Below are positions 1 to 7,026 of a stretch of 16,222 nucleotides of DNA, in pieces. Each line of letters starts with the position of its first letter. Within the stretch, counting starts at the first letter, position 1. Origin of the DNA: Lachnospiraceae bacterium (GTDB lineage Bacteria; Bacillota; Clostridia; Lachnospirales; Lachnospiraceae); assembly GCA_009774245.1 (NCBI GenBank), contig VSNM01000100.1, positions 1 to 16,222 on the forward strand. The letters are read 5' to 3'. The position numbers and the translations under genes were made by a program. The notes under the pieces were generated by a model. The model was not told the DNA's origin, ran no database searches, and was given only the letters and a program-made list of their open reading frames with translations.

Positions 1-50
1 GGAAATATGTCAAGTTTTTATGAAAAAACATTGATTTTACAATACGTGTA

Positions 51-476
51 CTAATTAATCAATGATGTGGTTAGAATTAGCTTACGGGAATTACGGTTGA
101 TTTCAGAAAAATAATATACCAGCCGGACAGCAAAATCATCCTCTTCCAGCCCATGCAGATAATTCTCTGCTTTCAGCTTCCCAAAAATCTCCTCTGCCTG
201 GATGGAAATAAACATAGCATTGCAGAACATATTTCCCTTTGCGATATCAACTTTCCGAAGTTCCCCCGCCCAATCATACACATCCCGAAATATATAGGCG
301 TGAATCGCCTGCAGATGTCTCAAATCAAAAGCACCCCTCACAGGCTTATCCAACAGTTCCAGAATCCGCAACATGGTCAGTTTCCGCTCCGTCTCGTGGA
401 GCTGTTCCATGTCCCGTACCCCCATTTTGTTTTTTAAAACGATGGAGCCGGGATAGCAGTATAACTCATCCGCCAT
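51..476 (-). pseudogene. Fic/DOC-family AMP-transferase toxin, broken before the active site
   Basis: Fic-domain proteins transfer AMP (or a related group) from a nucleotide to a hydroxyl on a target protein. The 141-residue product starts with the usual class layout: a YCYPGSIVLKNK opening and a GVRDMEQLHETE segment. The helix AFDLRHLQAIHAYIFRDVYDWAGELR follows at about residues 48-73 in overlapping pieces, then DIAKGN and YYFSEIN at about residues 121-127. In intact Fic proteins the catalytic HPFREGNGR loop comes right after that last segment. Here, from about position 95 downward, the frame runs into 14 unrelated residues and a stop, so the histidine, the phosphate-binding loop and the last helices are missing. 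Intact relatives are about 200 residues. The start ATG is 3 bases after the antitoxin stop, which suggests translational coupling. A protein of this form should be catalytically dead. The family call is strong; the cause of the break (insertion or deletion) is inferred. Confidence 0.85.
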
Positions 477-479
477 ACA

Positions 480-806
480 CTACTTTATACCTTCCAGAAT
501 TTCGCGGCGCAAGTCATCCCCCGAAACATCCCCATTCTTATAAGCGTACAACATCCGGACATCCTCTTCCGTTAAATCCATATTTTCAAATGCCATTGTT
601 GCCCTCACTTCGTCTACTGCTTCTTCTGCTGAATACACGGGACGGCTCATTTTTACCTCAAACGGAATCCCTTCCGTGATAATAATTTGTTTGATGAGCA
701 TATTTACAACCGCTGACAGGTTCGTTCCCAGCTTTTCCAGTATCGCAGATGCCTTCTCTTTATCCTCTGCCAAAGTTCGTACCTGTAGTAATGATGTATT
801 TGCCAT
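480..806 (-). CDS. RelB/DinJ-type antitoxin with VbhA-like Fic-inhibitory tail
   Basis: This 108-residue protein is the upstream partner of the Fic gene. Residues 1-50 (MANTSLLQVR, then KASAILEKLGTNLSAVVNML and IPFEVK) are typical of the RelB/DinJ ribbon-helix-helix DNA-binding antitoxins. After a short linker, residues 60-108 form a helical tail resembling VbhA-type antitoxins. It includes T70-M-A-F-E74-N75, which fits the (S/T)xxxE(G/N) motif whose glutamate blocks ATP in class I Fic systems. The protein probably represses its own promoter through the N-terminal half and inhibits Fic through the tail. The ATG at 806 is chosen over the GTG at 812 because the GGGAGGGG ribosome binding site sits 5-8 bases before this ATG and runs into the GTG. 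The fold of each half is recognised from sequence; the inhibitory role is inferred from the motif and from gene pairing. Confidence 0.85.
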   Translation of the reverse strand: MANTSLLQVRTLAEDKEKASAILEKLGTNLSAVVNMLIKQIIITEGIPFEVKMSRPVYSAEEAVDEVRATMAFENMDLTEEDVRMLYAYKNGDVSGDDLRREILEGIK

Positions 807-825
807 AATCACCCCTCCCGCAACT

Positions 826-854
826 ATTATATAACATTGTCATTACATTGTAAA
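826..854 (-). promoter_or_regulatory. sigma-A promoter of the antitoxin-Fic operon
   Basis: On the minus strand, TTTACA (849-854) and TATAAT (826-831) are separated by exactly 17 bases and lie about 20 bases ahead of the antitoxin start. This is the strongest consensus promoter seen in the window. Confidence 0.8.
834..853 (-). promoter_or_regulatory. probable antitoxin operator in the promoter spacer
   Basis: The heptamer ACATTGT occurs twice on the plus strand, at 834-840 and 845-851, with starts 11 bases apart (one helical turn). The second lies in the inverted repeat TTACA-T-TGTAA at 843-853. Both sit between and across the -35 and -10 boxes, where a ribbon-helix-helix repressor would block RNA polymerase. 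The operator role is inferred. Confidence 0.5.
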
Positions 855-871
855 GTGAAAATGTCGAAATG

Positions 872-910
872 CTATCCCTGTTGATAACCTCCATCAGCTC
901 TTTTCTGTCG
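872..910 (-). pseudogene. relic of a third AAA-ATPase/PD-(D/E)XK gene copy
   Basis: Bases 875-896 match 22 consecutive bases of the downstream-duplicated ATPase gene at 3882-3903. After a 12-base gap the similarity resumes to about 909. In the minus frame it reads DRKELMEVINRDS, against DRKELM(EPLM)EVINRDS in the second copy. The missing 12 bases lie between two CCATCA repeats in the parent (3898-3903 and 3910-3915), which is the signature of slippage or recombination between short repeats. The rest of this copy is gone. It is non-functional and records an older, larger array. Confidence 0.7.
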
Positions 911-955
911 TGTTTCCCTTGCCAAGCGGCAGGTATTGGAGACGAGATCGCTATC

Positions 956-2545
956 CTACACGACTGCCTCTACGATCGTTTTGCCCTCGGCCTGAATCTC
1001 CTTCACGCCGATTTCTTTCTTCTGGTTAAAGTTAAAGCTGAGCAGATAACCCTTATCTTTGTGAAAATATTCAAGGTACTCGGTGAGCTGTTTTTCCCCT
1101 CTGGCATTGTACTCATTGCCATGCCAGATTTTTAATTCCACGATAAACTGCTCGCCAAGATAGTCCACGATCAGGTCGGTACGCCTTGAATCTCTTGTCT
1201 GCGCTTCTATATAATAGTTTCCAGTGCCGTTAATAATCGGCTTTAGGTACAGCAGGAAAAATTTGCGCCCATTCTTTTCAATGAAATCTTCGTCCTTATC
1301 ACCGCAGATTTCATGAAAATATTCGACAAACTTTTTCAAGACCAGATCCATGTCAAGCCTGTTATCCCTGATAAATCCTATCCTGTCACGGTCGCCCTGC
1401 AGGTAGACCTCACTTCTTGCCGCTTCCTCGGTCATAAAAAGATTCATCAGATACATCTCAAAAATGCGGTTTGCGATCGCTACCTGTCCGTTTTTCTCAG
1501 CTAGGAAGCCAAACATCAATCCCATGCTGACCGCCTTTTCATCTGGGCTGAATGGAATCTTCATGCCTTGATAAATGATATTTTCCAGCATAGTCCGCAG
1601 CTCACTGTACTGGTCAAGTTGCTTTACCATACTCTCGAAAAGAGGTGTGCTCACCTTTAATATGTTTTTTACTGCCTCCGCGACGCCAGCGCTTGACCAT
1701 GCTTTCTGGGGGCTTTCAAAGCCTTCATGCCCTAATAAGTCCTCATCAATATATTTACAAATGGTTGATACCACTACCGGATACCCTGACGTATATGCAT
1801 AAATTTCCTCTGCGACCGCATGAACATCTATCCCTGTCTGATGGTCTGCCTCGTATTCGTCCAGCATTGCGGCAATCTGTTCTGCTGAAAAATTCATTGC
1901 AATCTTAAAATCAGCCGCAATATTCCACGGGCTGTTGTATTGGTGTTCTGATTCGGGGCGCAGTTTTAATTTCAGATTTTTAATACTATAAACACCCGCA
2001 AGAACTACCGAGTGAAAAATCGGCATCTTGTCCCGCTTTAAATAATATCCCCTTAACTGTGAAAGGAACTCGATAAACACCTGATTATTTCCCGCGCTGT
2101 CAACCTCATCGATCATCAGTACGATCGGCTGCGCGCTGTTTCTGCACATCCTGCTCAGACGCACAAACAAATCCTTCAGGCTGTTGCTGTCTCTTTCCAT
2201 AATCTCCGTCAGCGGCCCCATCAGTTCTTCCCTGTCATCCAGCCCATTGATCTCAAGCGTTTCTATCAATATACTTGCAAACGCGTGCGCAAATGTCGCA
2301 GCATCCGCGAAATCTTCCGTCCCCATCTGCTGAAAATCAAGCGACAGCACTGTATAATCCTCTTTTAAATATTCCTCCAACGCGGCAAGCGTCGTCGTCT
2401 TTCCGTACTGCCTGCCCCTGTTGATGACAAAATAACTGCCGTAATCAACATAGTCTTCCTTTATCTTTTTTAACCTGTCATCCAGTCGTACCATGTAATG
2501 ACGCTGCGGGCTACAGGAGCCTGTCACATTAAATCTGCGTTTCAT
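956..2545 (-). CDS. AAA-ATPase with PD-(D/E)XK nuclease-like domain (copy 1)
   Basis: The 529-residue protein belongs to the family with an N-terminal AAA-ATPase-like domain and a C-terminal PD-(D/E)XK nuclease-superfamily domain; its cellular role is not established. Seen in order are the opening HYMVRLDDRL at 16-25, a Walker A-type loop GRQYGKTT at 44-51 (K49), and Walker B LMIDEVD at 143-149. Near the C-terminus, D457 precedes E470-L-K472 and Q486 precedes Y490, as expected for the nuclease fold (D...ExK...QxxxY). All expected catalytic residues are present, so nuclease activity is plausible though unproven. The ATG at 2545 is chosen over an in-frame GTG at 2554 because GGAGGT (2553-2558) lies 7 bases upstream of it and the paralogue aligns from this point. 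The gene has its own promoter and is a tandem paralogue of the next gene. Confidence 0.85.
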   Translation of the reverse strand: MKRRFNVTGSCSPQRHYMVRLDDRLKKIKEDYVDYGSYFVINRGRQYGKTTTLAALEEYLKEDYTVLSLDFQQMGTEDFADAATFAHAFASILIETLEINGLDDREELMGPLTEIMERDSNSLKDLFVRLSRMCRNSAQPIVLMIDEVDSAGNNQVFIEFLSQLRGYYLKRDKMPIFHSVVLAGVYSIKNLKLKLRPESEHQYNSPWNIAADFKIAMNFSAEQIAAMLDEYEADHQTGIDVHAVAEEIYAYTSGYPVVVSTICKYIDEDLLGHEGFESPQKAWSSAGVAEAVKNILKVSTPLFESMVKQLDQYSELRTMLENIIYQGMKIPFSPDEKAVSMGLMFGFLAEKNGQVAIANRIFEMYLMNLFMTEEAARSEVYLQGDRDRIGFIRDNRLDMDLVLKKFVEYFHEICGDKDEDFIEKNGRKFFLLYLKPIINGTGNYYIEAQTRDSRRTDLIVDYLGEQFIVELKIWHGNEYNARGEKQLTEYLEYFHKDKGYLLSFNFNQKKEIGVKEIQAEGKTIVEAVV

Positions 2546-2574
2546 ATAGTCCACCTCCGCTATCTTTTATAAAT

Positions 2575-2603
2575 ACTATACACGATTTTTTCTATTTTCA
2601 CAA
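2575..2603 (-). promoter_or_regulatory. promoter of ATPase-nuclease copy 1
   Basis: On the minus strand, TTGTGA (2598-2603), 17 bases, then TATAGT (2575-2580). The TCGTGTATAGTAT core is the same as that before copy 2, so the promoter was duplicated with the gene. Confidence 0.65.
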
Positions 2604-2606
2604 TAC

Positions 2607-2636
2607 AAAAAAAGCGCCCATAACTGGACGCTTTTT
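2607..2636. terminator. Rho-independent terminator after ATPase-nuclease copy 2
   Basis: GCGCCC and GGACGC form a 6-bp stem (one G-T wobble) at 2614-2631. It has an A-run on one side and a T-run on the other, so it could act in both directions. It lies 11 bases past the copy 2 stop and just upstream of the copy 1 promoter, separating the two transcription units. Confidence 0.75.
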
Positions 2637-2647
2637 ATATCGCTATC

Positions 2648-4234
2648 CTACACGACCGCCTCTACAATCGTTTTCCCACAGGCCTGAATCTCCTTCACAC
2701 CGATTTCTTTCTTCTGGTTAAAGTTAAAGCTGAGCAGATAACCCTTGTCCCTGTGAAAATACTCAAGGTACTCGGTGAGCTGTTTTTCCCCTCTGGCATT
2801 GTACTCATTGCCATGCCAGATTTTTAATTCCACGATAAACTGCTCGCCAAGATAGTCCACGATCAGGTCGGTGCGCCTCGAATCTCTTGTCTGTGCCTCT
2901 ATATAATAGTTACCCGTGCCGTTAATAATCGGCTTTAAGTACAGCAGGAAAAATTTGCGCCCGTTCTTCTCGATGAAGGCTTCGTCCTTATCACCGCAGA
3001 TTTCATGAAAATATTCGACAAACTTTTTCAACACCAGATCCATGTCAAGCCTGTTATCCCTGATAAATCCTACCCTGTCACGGTCGCCCCGCAGGTAAAC
3101 TTCACTTTTTGCCGCTTCCTCGGTCATAAAAAAGTTCATCAGATACATCTCAAAAATGCGGTTCGCGATCGCTACCTGTCCGTTTTTCTCAGCCAGGAAG
3201 CCAAACATCAAGCCCATGCTGACCGCTTTTTCATCTGGGCTGAATGGAATCTTTATGCCCTGATAGATGATATTTTCCAGCATAGTCCGCAGCTCACTGT
3301 ACTGGTCAAGCTGCTTTACCATACTCTCAAAAAGCGGTGTGCTCATCTTTAGTATATTTTTTACTGCCTCTGCGACACCGGCGCCTGACCATGCATCTTT
3401 AGGGAATTGAAACGCTTCGCTTCCGCAGAGTCTCTCATCAATACGTTTGCAGATGAATGAAACAAGCACTGGATAGCCTGACGTATACCGATAGATTTCA
3501 TCCGCCACAGCCTGTATATCCATTCCTGTATGATGATCTGCTTCATATTCGTTTAGCATTGTGGCGATTTGATTTGTGGAAAAACTCATATTGATCTCAA
3601 AATCCGCCGCAATATTCCACGGGCTGTTGTACTGGTGTTCTGACTCAGGGCGCAGTTTTAATTTCAGGTTTTTAATACTATAAACACCTGCCAGAACTAC
3701 CGAATGAAAAATCGGCATCTCATCCCGCGCAAGGTAGTAGCTCCGAAGCTGTGCCAAGAAATCAATAAATACCTGATTATTGGACGCACTATCAACCTCA
3801 TCGATCATCAGTACGATTGGCTGCGCGCTGTTTCTGCACATTCTGCTCAGGCGTATGAACAAATCCTTTAAACTGTTACTGTCCCTGTTGATAACCTCCA
3901 TCAACGGCTCCATCAGTTCCTTTCTGTCATCCAGTCCTTTGATTTCAAGCTTTTCTATCAAGATGTTTGCAAATGCATGGGCAAATGTCGCAGCGTCCAC
4001 GAAATCCTCCGTTCCCATCTGCTGAAAGTCCAGCGACAGCACAACATAGTCCCCAGATAGATATTTTGCAAGCGCTTTCAGCGTCGTCGTCTTTCCGTAC
4101 TGCCTGCCTCTGTTGATGACAAAATATTTTTTACGGTCAATCAGTGTGTTTTTAATGCAGGCCAGCCTGTCGTCAAGCCGCACCATATAATGCTCATCCG
4201 GTCTGCATAGTCCTTCCGTGTTAAAGTATCTCAT
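2648..4234 (-). CDS. AAA-ATPase with PD-(D/E)XK nuclease-like domain (copy 2)
   Basis: This 528-residue paralogue of the gene at 956-2545 has the same layout: HYMVRLDDRL, the Walker A-type GRQYGKTT loop (K48), Walker B LMIDEVD at 142-148, and the nuclease signature D456...E469-L-K471. Counting by eye, the last 236 residues differ from copy 1 at about 10 positions. The first 40 residues and about residues 245-300 are clearly more different, so identity is strongly mosaic. Similarity continues at the DNA level to the stop and about 9 bases on either side of it. The ATG at 4234 is preceded by GGAGG about 10 bases upstream (4245-4249) and matches the start of copy 1. The function of the family is unknown. 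Retention of both intact copies suggests either a recent duplication or selection for two related versions. Confidence 0.85.
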   Translation of the reverse strand: MRYFNTEGLCRPDEHYMVRLDDRLACIKNTLIDRKKYFVINRGRQYGKTTTLKALAKYLSGDYVVLSLDFQQMGTEDFVDAATFAHAFANILIEKLEIKGLDDRKELMEPLMEVINRDSNSLKDLFIRLSRMCRNSAQPIVLMIDEVDSASNNQVFIDFLAQLRSYYLARDEMPIFHSVVLAGVYSIKNLKLKLRPESEHQYNSPWNIAADFEINMSFSTNQIATMLNEYEADHHTGMDIQAVADEIYRYTSGYPVLVSFICKRIDERLCGSEAFQFPKDAWSGAGVAEAVKNILKMSTPLFESMVKQLDQYSELRTMLENIIYQGIKIPFSPDEKAVSMGLMFGFLAEKNGQVAIANRIFEMYLMNFFMTEEAAKSEVYLRGDRDRVGFIRDNRLDMDLVLKKFVEYFHEICGDKDEAFIEKNGRKFFLLYLKPIINGTGNYYIEAQTRDSRRTDLIVDYLGEQFIVELKIWHGNEYNARGEKQLTEYLEYFHRDKGYLLSFNFNQKKEIGVKEIQACGKTIVEAVV

Positions 4235-4266
4235 CCCATCCCCGCCTCCACTCCGCTTTTTATTAT

Positions 4267-4295
4267 ACTATACACGACTTTCGTTCATTTCGCAA
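4267..4295 (-). promoter_or_regulatory. promoter of ATPase-nuclease copy 2
   Basis: On the minus strand, TTGCGA (4290-4295), 17 bases, then TATAGT (4267-4272). It lies 10 bases past the sulP stop and shares its core with the copy 1 promoter. Confidence 0.6.
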
Positions 4296-4305
4296 TCCCA
4301 AAAAA

Positions 4306-5952
4306 TCACCGCACAGCAAGCTTTTTCGCCCGCTCGAGCGCCTCATCGATGTGCGTACAGAAGTTCTCCTCCCCGATCTCCTTCGTAAAACCTGCCTTGT
4401 CCATCACCGCCCTCGGCTGCTCATTGACATGGGAGAGAATGATCTGGATATTTTTCTTCGCATACTTCTCATAAAGCTGTTCCAGTGAATGCATCGCCGT
4501 CGCGTCAATCGCGCTCACACTCCTCATGCGGAGAATCAAAAATTGTGTGTCATCCTTGACGGAAATATTCAATATTTTGTCCGCAGCCGCAAAAAACATC
4601 GGCCCGGAAATCTCATATACCAGCGTGTGCGCCGGAACCTCCCTGAGCGTGATGCTGTCGGGATCGTCCTCGTCGTCGACGTACCGCCAACCCTCCACCT
4701 CCATGACATCGCTCATGCGCTTCATGAAGAGAATTGCTGCCAGCAGAATACCGACCTCGATCGCCGCCACCAGATCAAAGACGACAGTCAGTACAAAGGT
4801 CGTGACAAGCACAATGATATCGCTCTTCGGCGATGACTTGCAGAGATTGACAAACGTCCTCCAGCCACACATATTGTAGGCGACCATGAACAAAATCGCG
4901 GCGATACACGGCATCGGAATCAGCGCCGCATAGGGCATCAGCACCACCAGAATCAGCACGAGTGTGACCGCATGCACCATGCCCGCAATCGGTGTGCGCC
5001 CGCCGTTCTTGATGTTGGCAGCAGTTCTCGCAATCGCGCCTGTCGCCGGGATACCGCCAAACAACGCCGAACCGATATTGCCGATACCCTGTGCGATCAG
5101 CTCCATGTTGGAACGGTGCTTCGAGTTGATCATACTGTCGGCAACGACGCAAGACAACAGGGATTCGATCGCCGCAAGAATCGCAATCGTAAAGGCATCG
5201 GGAAGAATCCCGCTTATGTCCGCCATCGTAAACTTCGGAAAATGAAAGCCAGGCAGCTTATTGCTGATCTCATACAGGTCGCCAATCGTATTGACATTCA
5301 TATTCAGAAGCTTCACCATCAGAATTCCCACTATCACAGCGATCAATGAACCTGGTATCGTCTTGTTGATATAGGGCCATGCGATCAGAATGGCAAGACA
5401 TACAAGCCCGACAACCAGTGCCTGCCAGTTGATGGTCGACATATTTTTGATAATTGCCTCCATCTTTTCCATCGTCTCGATCGTGACTGTCCCTTCCGGA
5501 TATGTAAGTCCCAGAAAATCCTTGATCTGCCCGATGACAATCGTCACTGCGATGCCCGCTGTAAACCCTGTCGTGATCGTGAAGGGAATATATTTGATCA
5601 AATTGCCCAATCTCAGAAGTCCCATCACGACCAGAATGATTCCTGCAAGAATAGTTGCAAGAATTAGTCCATCCATGCCCTTTTGTGCAACGATTCCTGC
5701 AACGATCGTGGCAAATGCCGCCGTCGGTCCCGCGATCTGCACGCGGCTGCCGCCAAAAAACGAAATCAGGAATCCCGCTATGATTGCCGTGTAAATACCC
5801 TGCTCCGGCCTCACTCCTGATGCAAGCGCGAGCGCGATGGACAGTGGAAGCGCTATGATCGCGACGATAATGCCTGCCACAACGTCCTTTGCAAACTGTT
5901 GTTTTGTGTAAGTTTTCATCACCGAAAACAACTTTGGTTTCAATTTTTCCAT
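4306..5952 (-). CDS. SulP-family inorganic anion transporter with STAS domain
   Basis: The 548-residue inner-membrane protein belongs to the SulP (SLC26-like) family, which moves sulfate, bicarbonate or related anions. Residues 23-46 form a hydrophobic first segment (DVVAGIIVAIIALPLSIALA). They are followed by SRVQIAGPTAAF at 69-80 and many further membrane segments up to about residue 410. The family signature GAIARTAANIKNGGRTP is present in the middle. A cytoplasmic STAS domain occupies about 438-540 and contains IDAT (482-485), where related anti-sigma antagonists carry their regulatory Ser/Thr. Length is normal for the family and the frame is intact. The ATG at 5952 is preferred to an upstream in-frame start at 6000 because AGGAG lies about 7 bases before it and the -10 box overlaps the longer version's first codons. 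The substrate cannot be read from sequence. Confidence 0.93.
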   Translation of the reverse strand: MEKLKPKLFSVMKTYTKQQFAKDVVAGIIVAIIALPLSIALALASGVRPEQGIYTAIIAGFLISFFGGSRVQIAGPTAAFATIVAGIVAQKGMDGLILATILAGIILVVMGLLRLGNLIKYIPFTITTGFTAGIAVTIVIGQIKDFLGLTYPEGTVTIETMEKMEAIIKNMSTINWQALVVGLVCLAILIAWPYINKTIPGSLIAVIVGILMVKLLNMNVNTIGDLYEISNKLPGFHFPKFTMADISGILPDAFTIAILAAIESLLSCVVADSMINSKHRSNMELIAQGIGNIGSALFGGIPATGAIARTAANIKNGGRTPIAGMVHAVTLVLILVVLMPYAALIPMPCIAAILFMVAYNMCGWRTFVNLCKSSPKSDIIVLVTTFVLTVVFDLVAAIEVGILLAAILFMKRMSDVMEVEGWRYVDDEDDPDSITLREVPAHTLVYEISGPMFFAAADKILNISVKDDTQFLILRMRSVSAIDATAMHSLEQLYEKYAKKNIQIILSHVNEQPRAVMDKAGFTKEIGEENFCTHIDEALERAKKLAVR

Positions 5953-6002
5953 AATAATCTCCTCATAAGTAAATATTAAATCTTTATAAAACAAACACAT
6001 TT

Positions 6003-6031
6003 AATATATACCTATTTGGACGATATTTCAA
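6003..6031 (-). promoter_or_regulatory. sulP promoter
   Basis: On the minus strand, TTGAAA (6026-6031), 17 bases, then TATATT (6003-6008). It is about 50 bases before the chosen sulP start and argues against the longer start at 6000. Confidence 0.6.
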
Positions 6032-6070
6032 GAGAATTTACAGAAAATCACTCTGCATGGGGTTGTGCAT

Positions 6071-6100
6071 AAAAAATCTCTGCTTCCAAAACAGAAATCT
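6071..6100 (-). terminator. Rho-independent terminator between the miaB remnant and sulP
   Basis: On the minus strand, AGATTTCTG and CAGAGATTT form a 9-bp stem with two wobble pairs around a 9-base loop, followed directly by a run of T. It would end transcripts coming from the STAND-lipoprotein unit, and it may be the ancestral miaB terminator kept with the gene remnant. Confidence 0.55.
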
Positions 6101-6108
6101 TCTTCCCT

Positions 6109-6264
6109 TTACGCATTTATTGCTCCCATATAATAAAAACCATGCACCTCTAAAAGCTTGACATCAACAATTTCTCCGATCAGAGACGCATCTCCTGGGA
6201 AATGCACGATTATATTGTTGGAAAGGCAACTGTCATGCTCGTTGATCTCTTTGTCCACTGCCAT
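6109..6264 (-). pseudogene. duplicated 3' end of miaB (TRAM-domain fragment)
   Basis: These bases are a diverged copy of the last 150 or so bases of the intact miaB at 11529-12980. In the minus frame they read INEHDS, SNNIIVHFPGDASLIGEI and VDVKLLEVHGFYYMG. The miaB counterparts are VNEHDS, SNNTIVHFPGDASLIGKI and VDVKLLEAHGFYYMG. A 15-base deletion relative to miaB (SSLVSGRLSNN becomes SCLSNN) leaves the frame open. The end has also changed, from GE-stop to GAINA-stop. With an ATG at 6264 it is a 51-codon reading frame holding only half of a TRAM RNA-binding domain, with no radical-SAM core and no clear ribosome binding site. It is most likely a non-functional remnant, but it marks the far edge of the inserted STAND-lipoprotein unit. 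Confidence 0.85.
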
Positions 6265-6303
6265 CAGTCCTAAGGAACTGTTCAAAAATACTGATACCGC
6301 CTC

Positions 6304-7008
6304 TCATGGAATGTTCCATATATGGCACAGATCATCGAAAGACATTCCATTGTCATAATAAATTTCGTGAGTCATGTTGTCGACCGCCTTGTTGACTCTC
6401 CTGTCATATTCCTCCTTGCTGACTGCTTCTCCATCCCATTCCCAGCCTGCCTCGCTGTCATCCTCATCGCACCATGGTGGTATGTCTGTAGCGGCGTAGA
6501 AGCTATCCTCCAGCTCCCCACCGTGAAAATGATATCCACACAAAAACGAATTTCCCATCATGGCGCCGGACTCTAACAGATTTCCCGCTTTCTCCTGATA
6601 CCACAGAGCTGCCCCCTGTCCGCCGAACTCTCCCAGATCCACAACTTGCCCATCAACACAGGCGAGAAATGACACTACAAACTGCGCATTGGGTTGATAA
6701 AAAAACAATTCCGGAATCTCGTCTCCATCTATATACGCCAGCCAGCATTTCCAGTCTGCATACGAGTCTGCATCTGTATTTTTCAGCAGGTAATCCAGAT
6801 AAGCGGTTTTCCAGTCCGAAACGGTTTCTCCCTCGAATGCCATCTGGCTCCCATCGTCAAAACTGCCCACCTGTTCCTCATCGGTATGTTGAATATCCTG
6901 CGCTGGCGCCGTCCGTTCCAAACTGCTCCCACAGGCGCTGATAACAAATATGGCAATCACCAGTATGGCTATGGAGACAATTGCGTTTTCCATTACATCT
7001 TTCTTCAT
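6304..7008 (-). CDS. secreted lipoprotein of unknown function
   Basis: The 234-residue product has a hydrophobic signal segment (about 8-24) ending in the lipobox ISAC with C26, so it should be lipid-anchored on the outer face of the membrane. Residues 27-60 are acidic and likely flexible. A compact domain follows, including AYIDGDEIPELFF at 91-103, which resembles the short acidic D-x-D-x-PEL loops common in clostridial secreted proteins. Several Cys and Trp residues occur further on. No enzyme motif was recognised. The start ATG at 7008 has GGAGG 8 bases upstream. It begins 18 bases after the stop of the giant NTPase gene with no terminator between them, so the two are probably cotranscribed. 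That pairing suggests a surface component of the same system, but nothing in the sequence proves it. Confidence 0.8.
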   Translation of the reverse strand: MKKDVMENAIVSIAILVIAIFVISACGSSLERTAPAQDIQHTDEEQVGSFDDGSQMAFEGETVSDWKTAYLDYLLKNTDADSYADWKCWLAYIDGDEIPELFFYQPNAQFVVSFLACVDGQVVDLGEFGGQGAALWYQEKAGNLLESGAMMGNSFLCGYHFHGGELEDSFYAATDIPPWCDEDDSEAGWEWDGEAVSKEEYDRRVNKAVDNMTHEIYYDNGMSFDDLCHIWNIP

Positions 7009-7026
7009 GAAATTTCCCTCCCATCC

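Noticed and set aside
916..933. short hairpin after ATPase-nuclease copy 1
   Set aside because: The stem is short and bulged and no T-run follows, so it was not called a terminator.
4775..5152. 125-codon minus-strand frame inside sulP
   Set aside because: It is an out-of-frame shadow of conserved SulP membrane segments, with an Arg/Cys-rich product and no ribosome binding site.
6158..6358. 66-codon plus-strand frame
   Set aside because: It is antisense to the miaB remnant and the lipoprotein gene end. An equivalent shadow frame occurs opposite the real miaB 3' end, which explains its apparent conservation.
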